In this document: piece after piece, positions 53,209-61,740 of the stretch
Layout: every line of letters begins with the position of its first letter
How positions within the stretch are numbered: the first letter of the stretch is position 1
Source: Tenggerimyces flavus
GTDB lineage: Bacteria; Actinomycetota; Actinomycetes; Propionibacteriales; Actinopolymorphaceae
DNA length: 64,000 nucleotides
Assembly: GCF_016907715.1 (NCBI RefSeq)
Contig: NZ_JAFBCM010000001.1
Coordinates: forward strand, 5,642,001-5,706,000
Direction of reading: 5' to 3'
Notes under the pieces: generated by a model
The model's input: only the letters and a program-made list of their open reading frames with translations
Told to the model about the DNA's origin: nothing
Databases searched by the model: none
Position numbers and translations under genes: made by a program

Positions 53209-53250
53209 CCTAATCCGCGGTGTGGCGGGTGGGGTTGATGTGGCGTGGCT

Positions 53251-53327
53251 GGTGATCATGTACGTGATCGTGAAGGCGTAGCGGTCTATGCGACGGTTGC
53301 GCCTTCATGATCACGTACATGATCACC
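53251..53327. repeat. Repeat family C copy 2 (27-bp arms, one mismatch)
   Basis: The arms at 53251-53277 and 53301-53327 are reverse complements except one base (53270). The left arm begins GGTGATCATGTACGTGATC. The 23-nt loop differs from that of copy 1 at 36679, while the arms are almost identical. Confidence 0.9.
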
Positions 53328-53363
53328 GGGCCTGGCTCGGATGGCAGGTGCGGGTGGAGAGGT

Positions 53364-53388
53364 TTGGATGAAGGGCACCTTCATCCAA
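53364..53388. repeat. Repeat family B copy 3 (perfect hairpin)
   Basis: TTGGATGAAGG (53364-53374) and CCTTCATCCAA (53378-53388) pair perfectly around GCA. Confidence 0.85.
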
Positions 53389-53454
53389 GGGTCCAGGCGC
53401 GGGGGACTGTGGCGTCGACCAGGTGGGGCGTCGGCGTCGTCCCGCCGCTCTTTG

Positions 53455-53549
53455 GCCGGAGCCGTTCGGGTCAAGGGTCGCTTGCGATCGCGTAGCGACG
53501 CCGCCCTCCGGCGAAGCCGCCGTGGCGCCCTTGACGCGGACGGCTCCGG
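53455..53549. repeat. Long imperfect inverted repeat E1
   Basis: Outer arms GCCGGAGCCG and CGGCTCCGGC are perfect and the pairing continues inward through TCAAGGG / CCCTTGA. The inner loop is about 40 nt. It resembles E2 at 53695. Confidence 0.7.
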
Positions 53550-53694
53550 CTAAAACACTGGCGGGCGAGAATGACGCTCCCCGAGTTGCTTTGCGCAGCT
53601 CATTGGCGGTGCGGGCTGTCGGGATGCCGGTCTCGGGATGAGGCCTCATCGGGGCCTGGGAGCTGGCGTGGGCTGTTGCGGCGGTCGATTTTGG

Positions 53695-53805
53695 TGGCCG
53701 GTCCGGGGCGCGTCAAGGGCGCCTCCCAGGGGGCGCTTCGCGCAGACCGAGAGAGACGTCGCTTCGCGACCACTTTGCGGCCCTTGACTCGCCGCGGCCC
53801 GGCCA
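53695..53805. repeat. Long imperfect inverted repeat E2
   Basis: TGGCCGG at the left and CCGGCCA at the right pair, with further partial pairing through GCGCGTCAAGGGC and GCCCTTGACTCGC. It shares the GTCAAGGGC motif with E1. Confidence 0.65.
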
Positions 53806-53953
53806 CCTGCTTTTCACGCGCCGCCCCACCCCCGGGAACGGGTGCCCGGAGGAGGTTCCTTGCCGTTCAGGTTTGCTGCCGTGCTCGCGTCACTTGTTAG
53901 GCCCCGGGTCTCTTGTCGTGCGGATGAAGCCGGGGGTGGCCGTCCGCTCCCCT

Positions 53954-54017
53954 CGTTTCGAATCAGGGCGTCCCTCTAGCGATCTATTCGATACAGGGAC
54001 GCCCCTCATACCAAACG
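53954..54017. repeat. Repeat family A copy 4, opposite orientation
   Basis: CGTTTCGAATCAGGGCGTCC at the left and ACCAAACG at the right flank the loop core GCGATCTATTCGA, the exact reverse complement of the core in the other copies. Because the arms are palindromic, this means the element lies in the opposite orientation. The right arm has a few mismatches. Confidence 0.85.
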
Positions 54018-54235
54018 GGCGCGGTTCTAGTGGCGGATGTCACGTTCCGACCTCTGTCCTCGTCATAGGTAATGAGCAATCGTGGTCTCACACCCCGAAG
54101 ACCGCGCTGGGTGGGAGGTGAGAGGTCTTGTGAGTGCGATCACGAGCCCGTCAACCGCCCTGTTCAGAGCCCGGAACCAAGACGGCGCGCCGGGGTTCGG
54201 GGGTCCCCCACTACGAGCTGTAGGGGACCGACATA

Positions 54236-54883
54236 ATGAGCCTCGTGGCGACTGCAACCGTAGAGCCGACGGCGCGCTTCCACGGGCATCCTGGGCGACC
54301 CTCGATGGTCTCCGTGGGCACGATCGTTTGGCTGGCGAGCGAACTGATGTTCTTCGCCGCCTTGTTCGCGGCCTACTTCACGATTCGGGCGGTCTCGCCG
54401 GAGCTGTGGGAACAGTCGACGGCGATTCTCAATCTGCCGTTCGCCTCGTTCAACACCACGATTCTGGTGCTCTCCTCCGTCACCTGCCAGATGGGCGTGT
54501 TCGCCGCGGAGCGGGGGCAGGTGGGGCGGATCGGGAGCGTGTTCAACCCGGCGAAGTGGGGACTGCGCGAGTGGTTCACCCTCACGTACGTCATGGGCGC
54601 GTTCTTCGTGGGCGGCCAGGCGTACGAGTACGCCGAGCTCGTGCACGAGGGCATCACGATCCAGTCGTCCGCGTACGGCTCGATCTTCTATCTCGCGACC
54701 GGCTTCCACGGCCTGCACGTGACCGGCGGGCTGTTCGCGTTCCTCATCGTCTTGGGCCGGACGTTCATGGCGCGCCGGTTCACCCACGAGCAGGCCGTCA
54801 CGGCGATCGTCGTGTCCTACTACTGGCACTTCGTCGATGTCGTGTGGATCGGCCTGTTCGCGACCATCTACCTCATTCAGTAG
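54236..54883 (+). CDS. ctaE: Cytochrome c oxidase subunit III
   Basis: This 215-aa membrane subunit of the aa3 oxidase has about five hydrophobic segments and the family signatures [47 protein letters not shown] and [14 protein letters not shown]. It starts at ATG 54236 and leads a four-gene operon ctaE-qcrC-qcrA-qcrB that builds the bc1-aa3 supercomplex. The 1.2-kb leader region contains palindromes but no clear consensus promoter I can assign. Confidence 0.97.
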   Translation: MSLVATATVEPTARFHGHPGRPSMVSVGTIVWLASELMFFAALFAAYFTIRAVSPELWEQSTAILNLPFASFNTTILVLSSVTCQMGVFAAERGQVGRIGSVFNPAKWGLREWFTLTYVMGAFFVGGQAYEYAELVHEGITIQSSAYGSIFYLATGFHGLHVTGGLFAFLIVLGRTFMARRFTHEQAVTAIVVSYYWHFVDVVWIGLFATIYLIQ

Positions 54884-54923
54884 TAGGGCGCCGGCCGCAT
54901 CCCAGAAACGAAAGCAGGTTCAG

Positions 54924-55733
54924 GTGAGACTGCTATCGGCAGGGCGACGACACCGGTTCGCCGGCGTCGTCGTCACGCTGTTCGCCCTCGTGGTGCTCGG
55001 GGGTACGTACGCCGTCATCGCGCCTCAGCAGAGGGCCGCGGCTGACGCCGCCGCGCAGGCGACGCAGATCGAGGAGGGGCGCAAGCTCTTCGCGGTCAGC
55101 TGCACGTCCTGCCATGGCCTGAACGCCGAGGGCAGCAAGGAGGCCCCGTCGCTGATTGGCGTCGGTGCCGCGGCTGTCGACTTCCAGGTCGGGACCGGCC
55201 GGATGCCGGCGCAGCAGCCCGGCCCGCAGATGCCGCGCAAGAAGGTCATCTTCACCGACGAGGAGATCGCCGCCATCGCGGCGTACGTCGCCTCGCTCGG
55301 GCCTGGTCCGTCGGTTCCGGCTCCGGAACAGTACGACCCCGAAGGCCTCTCCGACGCGGACATCGCCGAGGGCGGTGAGCTGTTCCGTACCAACTGCACC
55401 GCCTGCCACAACGTGGCTGGCAAGGGCGGCGCGCTCCCCTGGGGCAAGTACGCGCCAAAGCTGGGCGGTGTCGACCCGAGGCACATGTACGAGGCGATGC
55501 TGACCGGCCCGCAGCAGATGCCGGTGTTCTCCGACGAGGTCATGACGCCGGAGGAGAAGAAGAAGCTGATCGGGTACGTCGAGGAGATCACCACGGCACC
55601 GAGCCAAGGTGGCTTCGATCTCGGCTCACTCGGACCGGTGACAGAGGGGCTTGCGACCTGGCTCATCGGCCTGGCCGTGCTGGTCCTGGTCGCCGTCTGG
55701 ATCGCAGCCAGGGGTGCGAGGGTGAAGAAGTGA
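54924..55733 (+). CDS. qcrC: Cytochrome bc1 dihaem c subunit
   Basis: This 269-aa subunit carries two haem c sites, CTSCH (Cys60-His64) and CTACH (Cys158-His162), an N-terminal signal-anchor (about residues 10-34) and a C-terminal membrane anchor (about 243-262). The dihaem form is characteristic of actinobacteria, where it hands electrons directly to the aa3 oxidase without soluble cytochrome c. The GTG start at 54924 follows an AGGTTCAGG site. Confidence 0.95.
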   Translation: MRLLSAGRRHRFAGVVVTLFALVVLGGTYAVIAPQQRAAADAAAQATQIEEGRKLFAVSCTSCHGLNAEGSKEAPSLIGVGAAAVDFQVGTGRMPAQQPGPQMPRKKVIFTDEEIAAIAAYVASLGPGPSVPAPEQYDPEGLSDADIAEGGELFRTNCTACHNVAGKGGALPWGKYAPKLGGVDPRHMYEAMLTGPQQMPVFSDEVMTPEEKKKLIGYVEEITTAPSQGGFDLGSLGPVTEGLATWLIGLAVLVLVAVWIAARGARVKK

Positions 55734-56758
55734 GTGACCACGGTTCCCACGAGGTAGCGCACCGGCCGGCGGCCGGGCAGGAGCTGGCGGATCCGGTCGC
55801 CGACCCCGGTCTGCCGCCGCACGAGCCGCGGCTCACCGACGTCGACCCGAAGGCCGCGGACCGCGCAGAACGCCAGATCGCCGGCATGTTCGGGGTCGCG
55901 ACGATCCTGGTGATCGCGTTCGTCGTGCTCTACCTGATCGTGCCCCGGCACAGCTCGTTCCTGAACCTGGGCGCGTCCAACCTCGCGCTCGGCGTCACGC
56001 TCGGTGGCGCGCTCACGCTGATCGGCGCGGCGTGCATCCACTGGACGCGCAAGCTGATGAGCGACCACGAGATCGTTCAGGACCGCCACTTCGACCGCAC
56101 CACGTCGGAATCCCGCGATGAGGCGGGCGAGACCCTCAAGCGGGCCGCGGTCGAGAGCGCGCTCGACCGGCGCAAGCTGCTCCGCCGGTCGCTCATCGGC
56201 GCGATGGCCGCACTCGGTCTGCCGGTGGTCATCCTGCTCGCCGACCTCGGTCCGCTGCCGGGCAACAAGCCGGCGCACACGGTCTGGCGGCGCGGCGTAC
56301 GGATCGTCAACGACGTCAGCAACAAGCCGGTCCGGCCGGAGGACATCAAGCTCGGCCAGCTGGTCAACGCGCTGCCCGCCAACATCGAAGAGCTCAAGGA
56401 AGGCGCGGAGCAGCACGCCGCGAAGGCGAAGGCCGCCGTCATCCTCGTCCGGATGGAAGAGGGCGACATCCGCGCGATGCCCAACCGCCGCAACTGGAGC
56501 GTCGGCGGGGTCATGTGCTACTCGAAGATCTGCACGCACGTGGGTTGCCCGACGAACCTATACGAGCGGGTCACCCACCACCTGCTGTGCCCGTGCCACC
56601 AGTCCACGTTCGACCTGTCCGACAGCGGCAAGGTCGTCTTCGGGCCGGCGGCGCGCGACCTGCCACAGCTGCCGATCATGGTCGATGCCGAGGGTTACCT
56701 GGTCGCCCAGCGCGACTTCACGGAGCCCATCGGGCCTAGCTATTGGGAGCGGGGCTGA
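55730..56758 (+). CDS. qcrA: Cytochrome bc1 Rieske iron-sulfur subunit
   Basis: This 342-aa Rieske protein has three membrane helices (about 48-70, 78-100 and 150-175) and the 2Fe-2S site CTHVGC plus CPCHQST. A long insertion (about 190-250, EELKEGAEQHAAKAK region) is typical of actinobacterial QcrA. The GTG overlaps the qcrC stop (GTGA). Confidence 0.96.
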   Translation: MSDHGSHEVAHRPAAGQELADPVADPGLPPHEPRLTDVDPKAADRAERQIAGMFGVATILVIAFVVLYLIVPRHSSFLNLGASNLALGVTLGGALTLIGAACIHWTRKLMSDHEIVQDRHFDRTTSESRDEAGETLKRAAVESALDRRKLLRRSLIGAMAALGLPVVILLADLGPLPGNKPAHTVWRRGVRIVNDVSNKPVRPEDIKLGQLVNALPANIEELKEGAEQHAAKAKAAVILVRMEEGDIRAMPNRRNWSVGGVMCYSKICTHVGCPTNLYERVTHHLLCPCHQSTFDLSDSGKVVFGPAARDLPQLPIMVDAEGYLVAQRDFTEPIGPSYWERG

Positions 56759-56762
56759 TCTC

Positions 56763-58442
56763 ATGAGCAAACCCGTCGCCGGTCCGGTCGGGTTCCTGGA
56801 CGACCGACTCGGTCTGTCCAAGATCGCGAAGCCGGTCTTCCGCAAGGTCTTCCCCGACAACTGGTCGTTCCTGCTCGGTGAGATCGCGCTCTTCAGCTTC
56901 ATCGTGCTGCTGCTGTCGGGCACGTTCCTCACGCTCTGGTTCAAGCCGAGCATGCAGGAGGTCGTGTACGACGGCTCGTACGGACCGCTCGTCGGCGTGC
57001 ACATGTCCGAGGCGTTCGCGTCCACGCTGAACATCTCGTTCGACGTCCGCGGCGGTCTGCTGATGCGGCAGATCCACCACTGGGCCGCGATGCTGTTCAT
57101 CGCGTCGATGACGATCCACATGCTGCGGGTGTTCTTCACCGGCGCGTTCCGCAAGCCGCGCGAGCTCAACTGGCTGCTCGGCACGATCCTGCTGCAGCTC
57201 GGCCTGATCGAGGGCTTCACCGGCTACTCGCTGCCGGACGACCTGCTGTCCGGTACGGGTCTGCGGTTCGTCGAGGGTCTGATCCGCTCGGTCCCGGTCT
57301 TAGGCACGTACGTGTCCTTCTGGGCGTTCGGCGGTGAGTTCCCCGGCGACGCGTTCATCCCACGGATCTACGGCATTCACATCCTGCTGATCCCGGGCTT
57401 GATCCTCGGCTTGATCGCGTTCCACATCTTCCTGGTCGTCTACCACAAGCACACCCAGAAACCGGGCGCCGGGAAGACGAATGCGAATGTCGTCGGCTAC
57501 CCGTTCGTGCCGGTGTACATGACCAAGCAGACCGGCTTCTTCTTCATCACCTTCGGCGTGACCGCCCTGATGGGTGGCCTGCTGCAGATCAACCCGGTCT
57601 GGATCTACGGGCCCTACAACCCAACGCAAGTGGGGGCGGGCACGCAGCCCGACTGGTACATGGGCTGGGTCGAGGGCGGCATGCGGATCATGCCCAACTG
57701 GGAGTCGAACATCTTAGGCTTCACGATCAGTTGGAACGTGATGCTGCCCGGCCTCGGGTTACTCGGATTATTGGCGATCGTGACGGGTCTGTATCCGTTC
57801 ATCGAGCAATGGGTGACCGGGGACAAGCGCGACCACCACCTGCTCGACAAGCCACGGAACGTGCCGACCCGGACCGCGTTCGGCGTTGCTGGCATGACGT
57901 TCTACGGTCTGATGTGGATCGGTGGCGGTAACGACATCATCGCGACGCACTTCCATATCGCGATCAACCACATCACGATCGCGCTCCGAATACTCGTCTT
58001 CATCGGGCCGGTGATCGCGTTCCTGATCACGAAACGGATCTGTGTGGGCTTGCAGCGACGCGACCGAGATCAGCTGCTGCACGGGCGAGAAACGGGCATC
58101 GTGATGCGGCTACCGCACGGTGAGTTCATCGAGGTGCACGAACCGATCTCGAACGAAGAGGCGTACGAGCTCGTCGCGCACGATCGGCAGCTCCCCGTCT
58201 CCGAGCCGGAGGTCGACGCGAACGGCGTCGCGGCCCCCGGTGGGATGCTCGCGAAGCTGCGTCGGCGGGTGTCGCGGTTCTACTTCCGCGACGTCGTGCA
58301 GAAGCCGACGGCGAAGGAGCTCGAGATCGCCCGTTCGCATGGACACGGGCACGAGGGCAACGGCCACGGCGAGCTCGAGTCCGGCTCGTCGGAGTCCTCC
58401 GGCCGCGAGGTCGGCTCCGGCGCCCGCGGTGGCGGCGACTGA
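56763..58442 (+). CDS. qcrB: Cytochrome b subunit of bc1 complex
   Basis: This 559-aa cytochrome b has eight membrane helices. The haem ligands sit in RQIHHWAAML and GIHILLIPG and FHIFLVVYHKH, and the quinol-site loop reads PDWYMGW instead of the usual PEWY. An acidic, Gly/His-rich C-terminal tail (HGHGHEGNGHGELESG) extends the protein. It starts at ATG 56763, 4 bp after qcrA. Confidence 0.96.
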   Translation: MSKPVAGPVGFLDDRLGLSKIAKPVFRKVFPDNWSFLLGEIALFSFIVLLLSGTFLTLWFKPSMQEVVYDGSYGPLVGVHMSEAFASTLNISFDVRGGLLMRQIHHWAAMLFIASMTIHMLRVFFTGAFRKPRELNWLLGTILLQLGLIEGFTGYSLPDDLLSGTGLRFVEGLIRSVPVLGTYVSFWAFGGEFPGDAFIPRIYGIHILLIPGLILGLIAFHIFLVVYHKHTQKPGAGKTNANVVGYPFVPVYMTKQTGFFFITFGVTALMGGLLQINPVWIYGPYNPTQVGAGTQPDWYMGWVEGGMRIMPNWESNILGFTISWNVMLPGLGLLGLLAIVTGLYPFIEQWVTGDKRDHHLLDKPRNVPTRTAFGVAGMTFYGLMWIGGGNDIIATHFHIAINHITIALRILVFIGPVIAFLITKRICVGLQRRDRDQLLHGRETGIVMRLPHGEFIEVHEPISNEEAYELVAHDRQLPVSEPEVDANGVAAPGGMLAKLRRRVSRFYFRDVVQKPTAKELEIARSHGHGHEGNGHGELESGSSESSGREVGSGARGGGD

Positions 58443-58465
58443 CCGCTCCCCCACGTACGACGGCG

Positions 58466-58500
58466 AAACGGCCGGACACCCTCACGGTGTCCGGCCGTTT
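58466..58500 (+). terminator. Strong terminator after qcrB
   Basis: AAACGGCCGGACACC and GGTGTCCGGCCGTTT form a perfect 15-bp stem around CTCAC, followed by a T-rich stretch (TCTCTTC). It serves both the qcr operon and the convergent gene. Confidence 0.92.
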
Positions 58501-58510
58501 CTCTTCGTGC

Positions 58511-59050
58511 TCAGGAGCCGAGGCTCTTCCGCCGTACACGTACGTGGTGCTTTCCGCCGCTGCCGCCCCAGGCGCCCGAGGTCGCGACCTCCCAGCCCTG
58601 TTGGTCGCGCAGGTGCTGGGCGAACGTGTCGAGCTCGAGGATCTCGCAGCCGCAGTCGAGCCGGACGTCGACGGTCACGTACGCGCCGCGGGACTTGGGC
58701 TGCTCCTCGCGGATGCTCCAGGTGACCTCGTGCCGGTGCTCGGCCAGGCCGGTCCACTTCGGGTCGTACACGATCCCGACGGCCCGCGCGAACACCTCGA
58801 GGTCGTCGATCAGGAACAGGTGGCTGGACCACTCCCCCGGCCAGACGGCGAACAGCCTCGACTCGCCGGCCACCGCACGGTCGTACGACTCGCGGCCGCC
58901 GCCCCACAGGACCGTCCCGTCGGTCTGGACCTCGAAGTAGCACACGGTCGCGAGCCGGTACGGGAACTCCCGCCCGAGCGCCGCGGCGCTGCGCGGCTCG
59001 TACACCGAGCCGGGCACCGCCTTGTCCTCGAACCTCCTTGCTGGGCTCAC
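58511..59050 (-). CDS. Hypothetical protein
   Basis: This 179-aa protein is not recognised. It is compact and soluble with several aromatic strands (YRLATVCYFEVQTDGTVLWGGG, GEWSSHLFLIDDLEVF, RGAYVTVDVRLDCGCEIL, TSGAWGGSGGKHHVRV). No signal peptide or catalytic motif is visible. The GTG at 59050 gives a 4-bp gap to the epoxide hydrolase stop; a start nine codons upstream would overlap it by 23 bp. The start is uncertain. Confidence 0.6.
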   Translation of the reverse strand: MSPARRFEDKAVPGSVYEPRSAAALGREFPYRLATVCYFEVQTDGTVLWGGGRESYDRAVAGESRLFAVWPGEWSSHLFLIDDLEVFARAVGIVYDPKWTGLAEHRHEVTWSIREEQPKSRGAYVTVDVRLDCGCEILELDTFAQHLRDQQGWEVATSGAWGGSGGKHHVRVRRKSLGS

Positions 59051-59054
59051 GCGC

Positions 59055-60207
59055 CTATGAAACCACCCGCAGGCCACGGAAGAACGTGCGAACGTCGTCG
59101 ACCAGCAGGTCCGGCGCCTGCAGCGAGGCGAAGTGGCCGCCGCGGTCGTACTCCGTCCAGTGCGTGACGTTGTTGGAGCGCTCGACGAGGGCGCGAATCG
59201 GCCCGTCTCCTTGGAAGTTGGCGACGCCCGTGGGTACGGGCGACGGGTCGGGACGTTCGCCCCAGGCCTCGCCCGCTTCGAGGTAGATGCGCGCCGCGGA
59301 GCCGGCGGTCTGGGTGAGCCAGAAGATCGTCACGTTGGTGAGGATCGCGTCCGTGTCGATCGGCGTCTGCTTGGTGGTCGTGGGGTCGTAGTCCACGAAC
59401 CACTCGAGGTTCCACGCCAGCTGGCCGACCGGGGAGTCGTTGAGTGCGTACGCGATGGTCTGTGGCCTGGTCCCCATCTCGGCCGCGTAGCCGGCGCGAG
59501 CCATCCAGGCGTACTCCTGCTGCTGTGCGAGCTCCAGGTCCGCTTCGCTGAGCAGTTCGTGATCGCTCGGGGTCGGTCGGCGTGCTGGCGTTCGCGATCG
59601 CGTTGAGATGGATGCCGATCAGCCGGTCGGGGGCGATCCGGCCGAGCTCCGGAGAGACGATCGAGCCGAAGTCGCCGCCCTGTGCGCCGAACCGCTCGTA
59701 CCCGAGCCGCGTCATCAGCTCCAGCCACGCGCGGGCGGTCCGTTTGATGCCCCAGCCGGTCTCGGTGGTGGGTCCGGAGAACGCGAAGCCCGGCAGCGAG
59801 GGAGCGACGATGTGGAACGCGTCCGCGGGGTCGCCACCATGGCTGGCCGGGTCGGTCAACGGACCTACGAGCTCGAGGAAGTCGTACACCGTGCTCGGCC
59901 ACCCATGCGTGATCAGCAGCGGCGTCGCGTCCGGGACGGGCGACCTGGCATGCAGGAAGTGGACGTTCTGGCCGTCGATCGTCGTCGTGTACTGCTCGAT
60001 CGCGTTCAGCCTCGCCTCATGTGCGCGCCAGTCGTATCCGGTGCGCCAGTAGTCGGCCAGGTCGCGCAGGTACGCCTTGCTGACGCCGTACGACCAGCCG
60101 ACGCCGGGAAGCTCGTCCGGCCAGCGCGTACGTTCCAGCCGGAACGCGAGCTCGTCGAGGTCGGACTGTGGGACGTCGATGCGGAACGGCTGGGGAGTCG
60201 TGGTCAT
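59055..60207 (-). pseudogene. Epoxide hydrolase, interrupted by a single-base frameshift
   Basis: The N-terminal half (from ATG 60207) is a standard epoxide hydrolase: FRIDVPQSDLDELAFRLERTRWPDE, HGWPST (oxyanion hole) and GAQGGDFGS (nucleophile Asp), reading into NASTPTDPE. The C-terminal half resumes in another frame (RAGYAAEMGTRPQTIAYALNDSPVGQLAW, then GGHFASLQAPDLLVDDVRTFFRG with the His). The frames join if one G is removed from the run GGGG at 59569-59572. Either a sequencing/assembly slip or a true inactivation. Confidence 0.85.
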
Positions 60208-60309
60208 GCGCGCCACGATTCCCCCTCTTCAGGTCAACTACCGTCCTGAACTGGCGCGGGCCGCGCCGCCAGAGTCGCGCCAGCGCGAATTGATCTACTG
60301 GGGCCCGTT

Positions 60310-61206
60310 ATGCGACGAGGGTTCAGGTCTTGGTGCGCGGTCTTGGTGGCCACCGCTGCCGTCGCGACTGGCTGCGGTGGTGCCGATGCGGTCGCGAGGT
60401 CTGCACCGACTCCGGTCCCGGCCCCGCCTCCGCAGCCGTTGACGTGGCAGCAGGAGCTGCGCGTCGGCGACGCCCTGCAGCATCTGGTCCGGCAGTGCAT
60501 GAACCGGCACGGCTTCGAGTACTGGGAGGACAGGGTCCTGACGCTCCGAGAGAGCCGTCCGGTGGGCTACGTGCGGGACGACGTCGAGTGGGCGCGGACG
60601 TACGGGTACGGCAGCCGGATCGACGCGAAGTACGAGCGCTACCGTGCGCGCAATCCCAACGGCGCGTACCGGGAGAGCCTGCCGGAGGCTCGGCGTACCG
60701 CGTTCGACACCGCCCTCGACGGTGGCGACCAGGCGCGCATCCTCACCACTCGGCTGCCGGCCGGCGGGGAGATCCGCAAGCGCCTCGGTGGGTGTACGGA
60801 GGAGGCCGAGCGCAAGCTCTATGGCGATCCGGACGAGTGGTTCCGTACCCGCAAGGTCGCCGAGGGCCTGCCGTCGCTGTACGGCGAGGAGCTGATGAAG
60901 GACCGTCAGCTCACCGCGGCTCTCGGCGCTTGGTCGCGCTGCATGCGTGGGGCGGGGCACCCGTACGCGGACCCGCCTGCGGCGCGGGACGGCGCGCTGG
61001 CGCTGTCGTTCGCCGCCGAACGGGAGATCGCTGTGGCGGACGCTTCGTGCGCGCGCTCGATGTCTCTGCGTCAGGCGACCGCTGCGCGCGAGCGCTCCTT
61101 CCAGGACCGCCTGCGGCCCCGGTACGGGTCGGAGGTGGACGCCCAGCGGCGGCTCGCTCAGCGCGCCTACGACCGGGCGGTGCGCATCGTTCCGGAACGT
61201 TCGTGA
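60310..61206 (+). CDS. Secreted lipoprotein of unknown function
   Basis: This 298-aa protein has a signal peptide with lipobox VATGC and a Pro-rich linker (PTPVPAPPPQPLTW), then a helical domain with conserved Cys pairs (QCMNRHGFEYWE, GGCTEEAERKLYG, WSRCMRG, ASCARSM). The order of charged helices is like other actinobacterial exported proteins with Cys pairs. No known function. It is followed 23 bp later by the I36-type gene. Confidence 0.78.
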   Translation: MRRGFRSWCAVLVATAAVATGCGGADAVARSAPTPVPAPPPQPLTWQQELRVGDALQHLVRQCMNRHGFEYWEDRVLTLRESRPVGYVRDDVEWARTYGYGSRIDAKYERYRARNPNGAYRESLPEARRTAFDTALDGGDQARILTTRLPAGGEIRKRLGGCTEEAERKLYGDPDEWFRTRKVAEGLPSLYGEELMKDRQLTAALGAWSRCMRGAGHPYADPPAARDGALALSFAAEREIAVADASCARSMSLRQATAARERSFQDRLRPRYGSEVDAQRRLAQRAYDRAVRIVPERS

Positions 61207-61229
61207 ACGCCAACCGAAGGGAGACCATC

Positions 61230-61661
61230 ATGCACAAGGGCATCGCCACCGCAGCGGTCCTCGGGCTCGCCGCGCTGAGCCTCGTCGTCCCCGCGACGGC
61301 AGCGCAGGCCGGGCCGGTCTGCAACAGCAAGTGGGGGCCACGGAACGGTTTTGTGTACGCCTGGGACGCCCGGGACTGCGGCGGCGGCGCGATCATCGCT
61401 ACGGCGGGGAACAGCACCTGGTGGGGTGGCGCGAACGACCGGGCCTCGTCGCTGATGAACCGCGGCTTCCTGGGCGGGCGGGACATTGTGAACTTCTACG
61501 AGGACGTCAACCACCGGGGTGGGCACGCTTGCCTCTACCCGGACGAGCTGTACGCGGACGATCTGCGGGACGAGCGGTTCCACAACGGCTATGGGGTGGA
61601 CAACCGGATCACGTCGCACAAGTGGGTCGGCAGCGGCGAGTGCATGGCCCTGCTGGACTGA
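61230..61661 (+). CDS. Peptidase inhibitor I36-like secreted protein
   Basis: This 143-aa protein has a signal peptide (AAVLGLAALSLVVPATAAQA) and a beta/gamma-crystallin-like body with four Cys (VCNSK, RDCGG, HACLYP, GECMALLD) and repeated NFYED...NHRGG patterns typical of the I36 (SMI/streptomyces metalloprotease inhibitor-like) group. It may inhibit proteases. The ATG follows GAAGGGAG. Confidence 0.75.
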   Translation: MHKGIATAAVLGLAALSLVVPATAAQAGPVCNSKWGPRNGFVYAWDARDCGGGAIIATAGNSTWWGGANDRASSLMNRGFLGGRDIVNFYEDVNHRGGHACLYPDELYADDLRDERFHNGYGVDNRITSHKWVGSGECMALLD

Positions 61662-61673
61662 CCGTCAGACAGC

Positions 61674-61712
61674 ACGAGGCCCTGGGTGCGGGATCCGCAC
61701 CCAGGGCCTCGT
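61674..61712. terminator. Bidirectional terminator
   Basis: ACGAGGCCCTGGGTGCGG and its reverse complement CCGCACCCAGGGCCTCGT pair perfectly around GAT. It lies between the convergent I36 and L,D-transpeptidase genes. Confidence 0.9.
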
Positions 61713-61740
61713 CACCTTCGAGCGAGAGCTAGCTCAAGCC

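Larger units (their letters stand above)
53063..54235. other. 1.2-kb gene-free palindrome island
   Basis: Between the receiver gene (minus) and ctaE (plus) there is no credible gene. The stretch contains six separate palindromic elements in a row (families D, C and B, two long imperfect repeats with a TCAAGGG motif, and family A), all listed below. Short open frames across this stretch follow the palindromes. Confidence 0.8.

Noticed and set aside
53455..53549. Intrinsic terminator
   Set aside because: No gene ends near this site, and the long loop and partial pairing suit a repeat element better.
53954..54017. Invertible (phase-variable) switch based on the reversed loop
   Set aside because: Because the arms are palindromic, insertion of the whole element in the other orientation explains the reversed loop. 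There is no nearby gene whose promoter sits in the loop and no recombinase.
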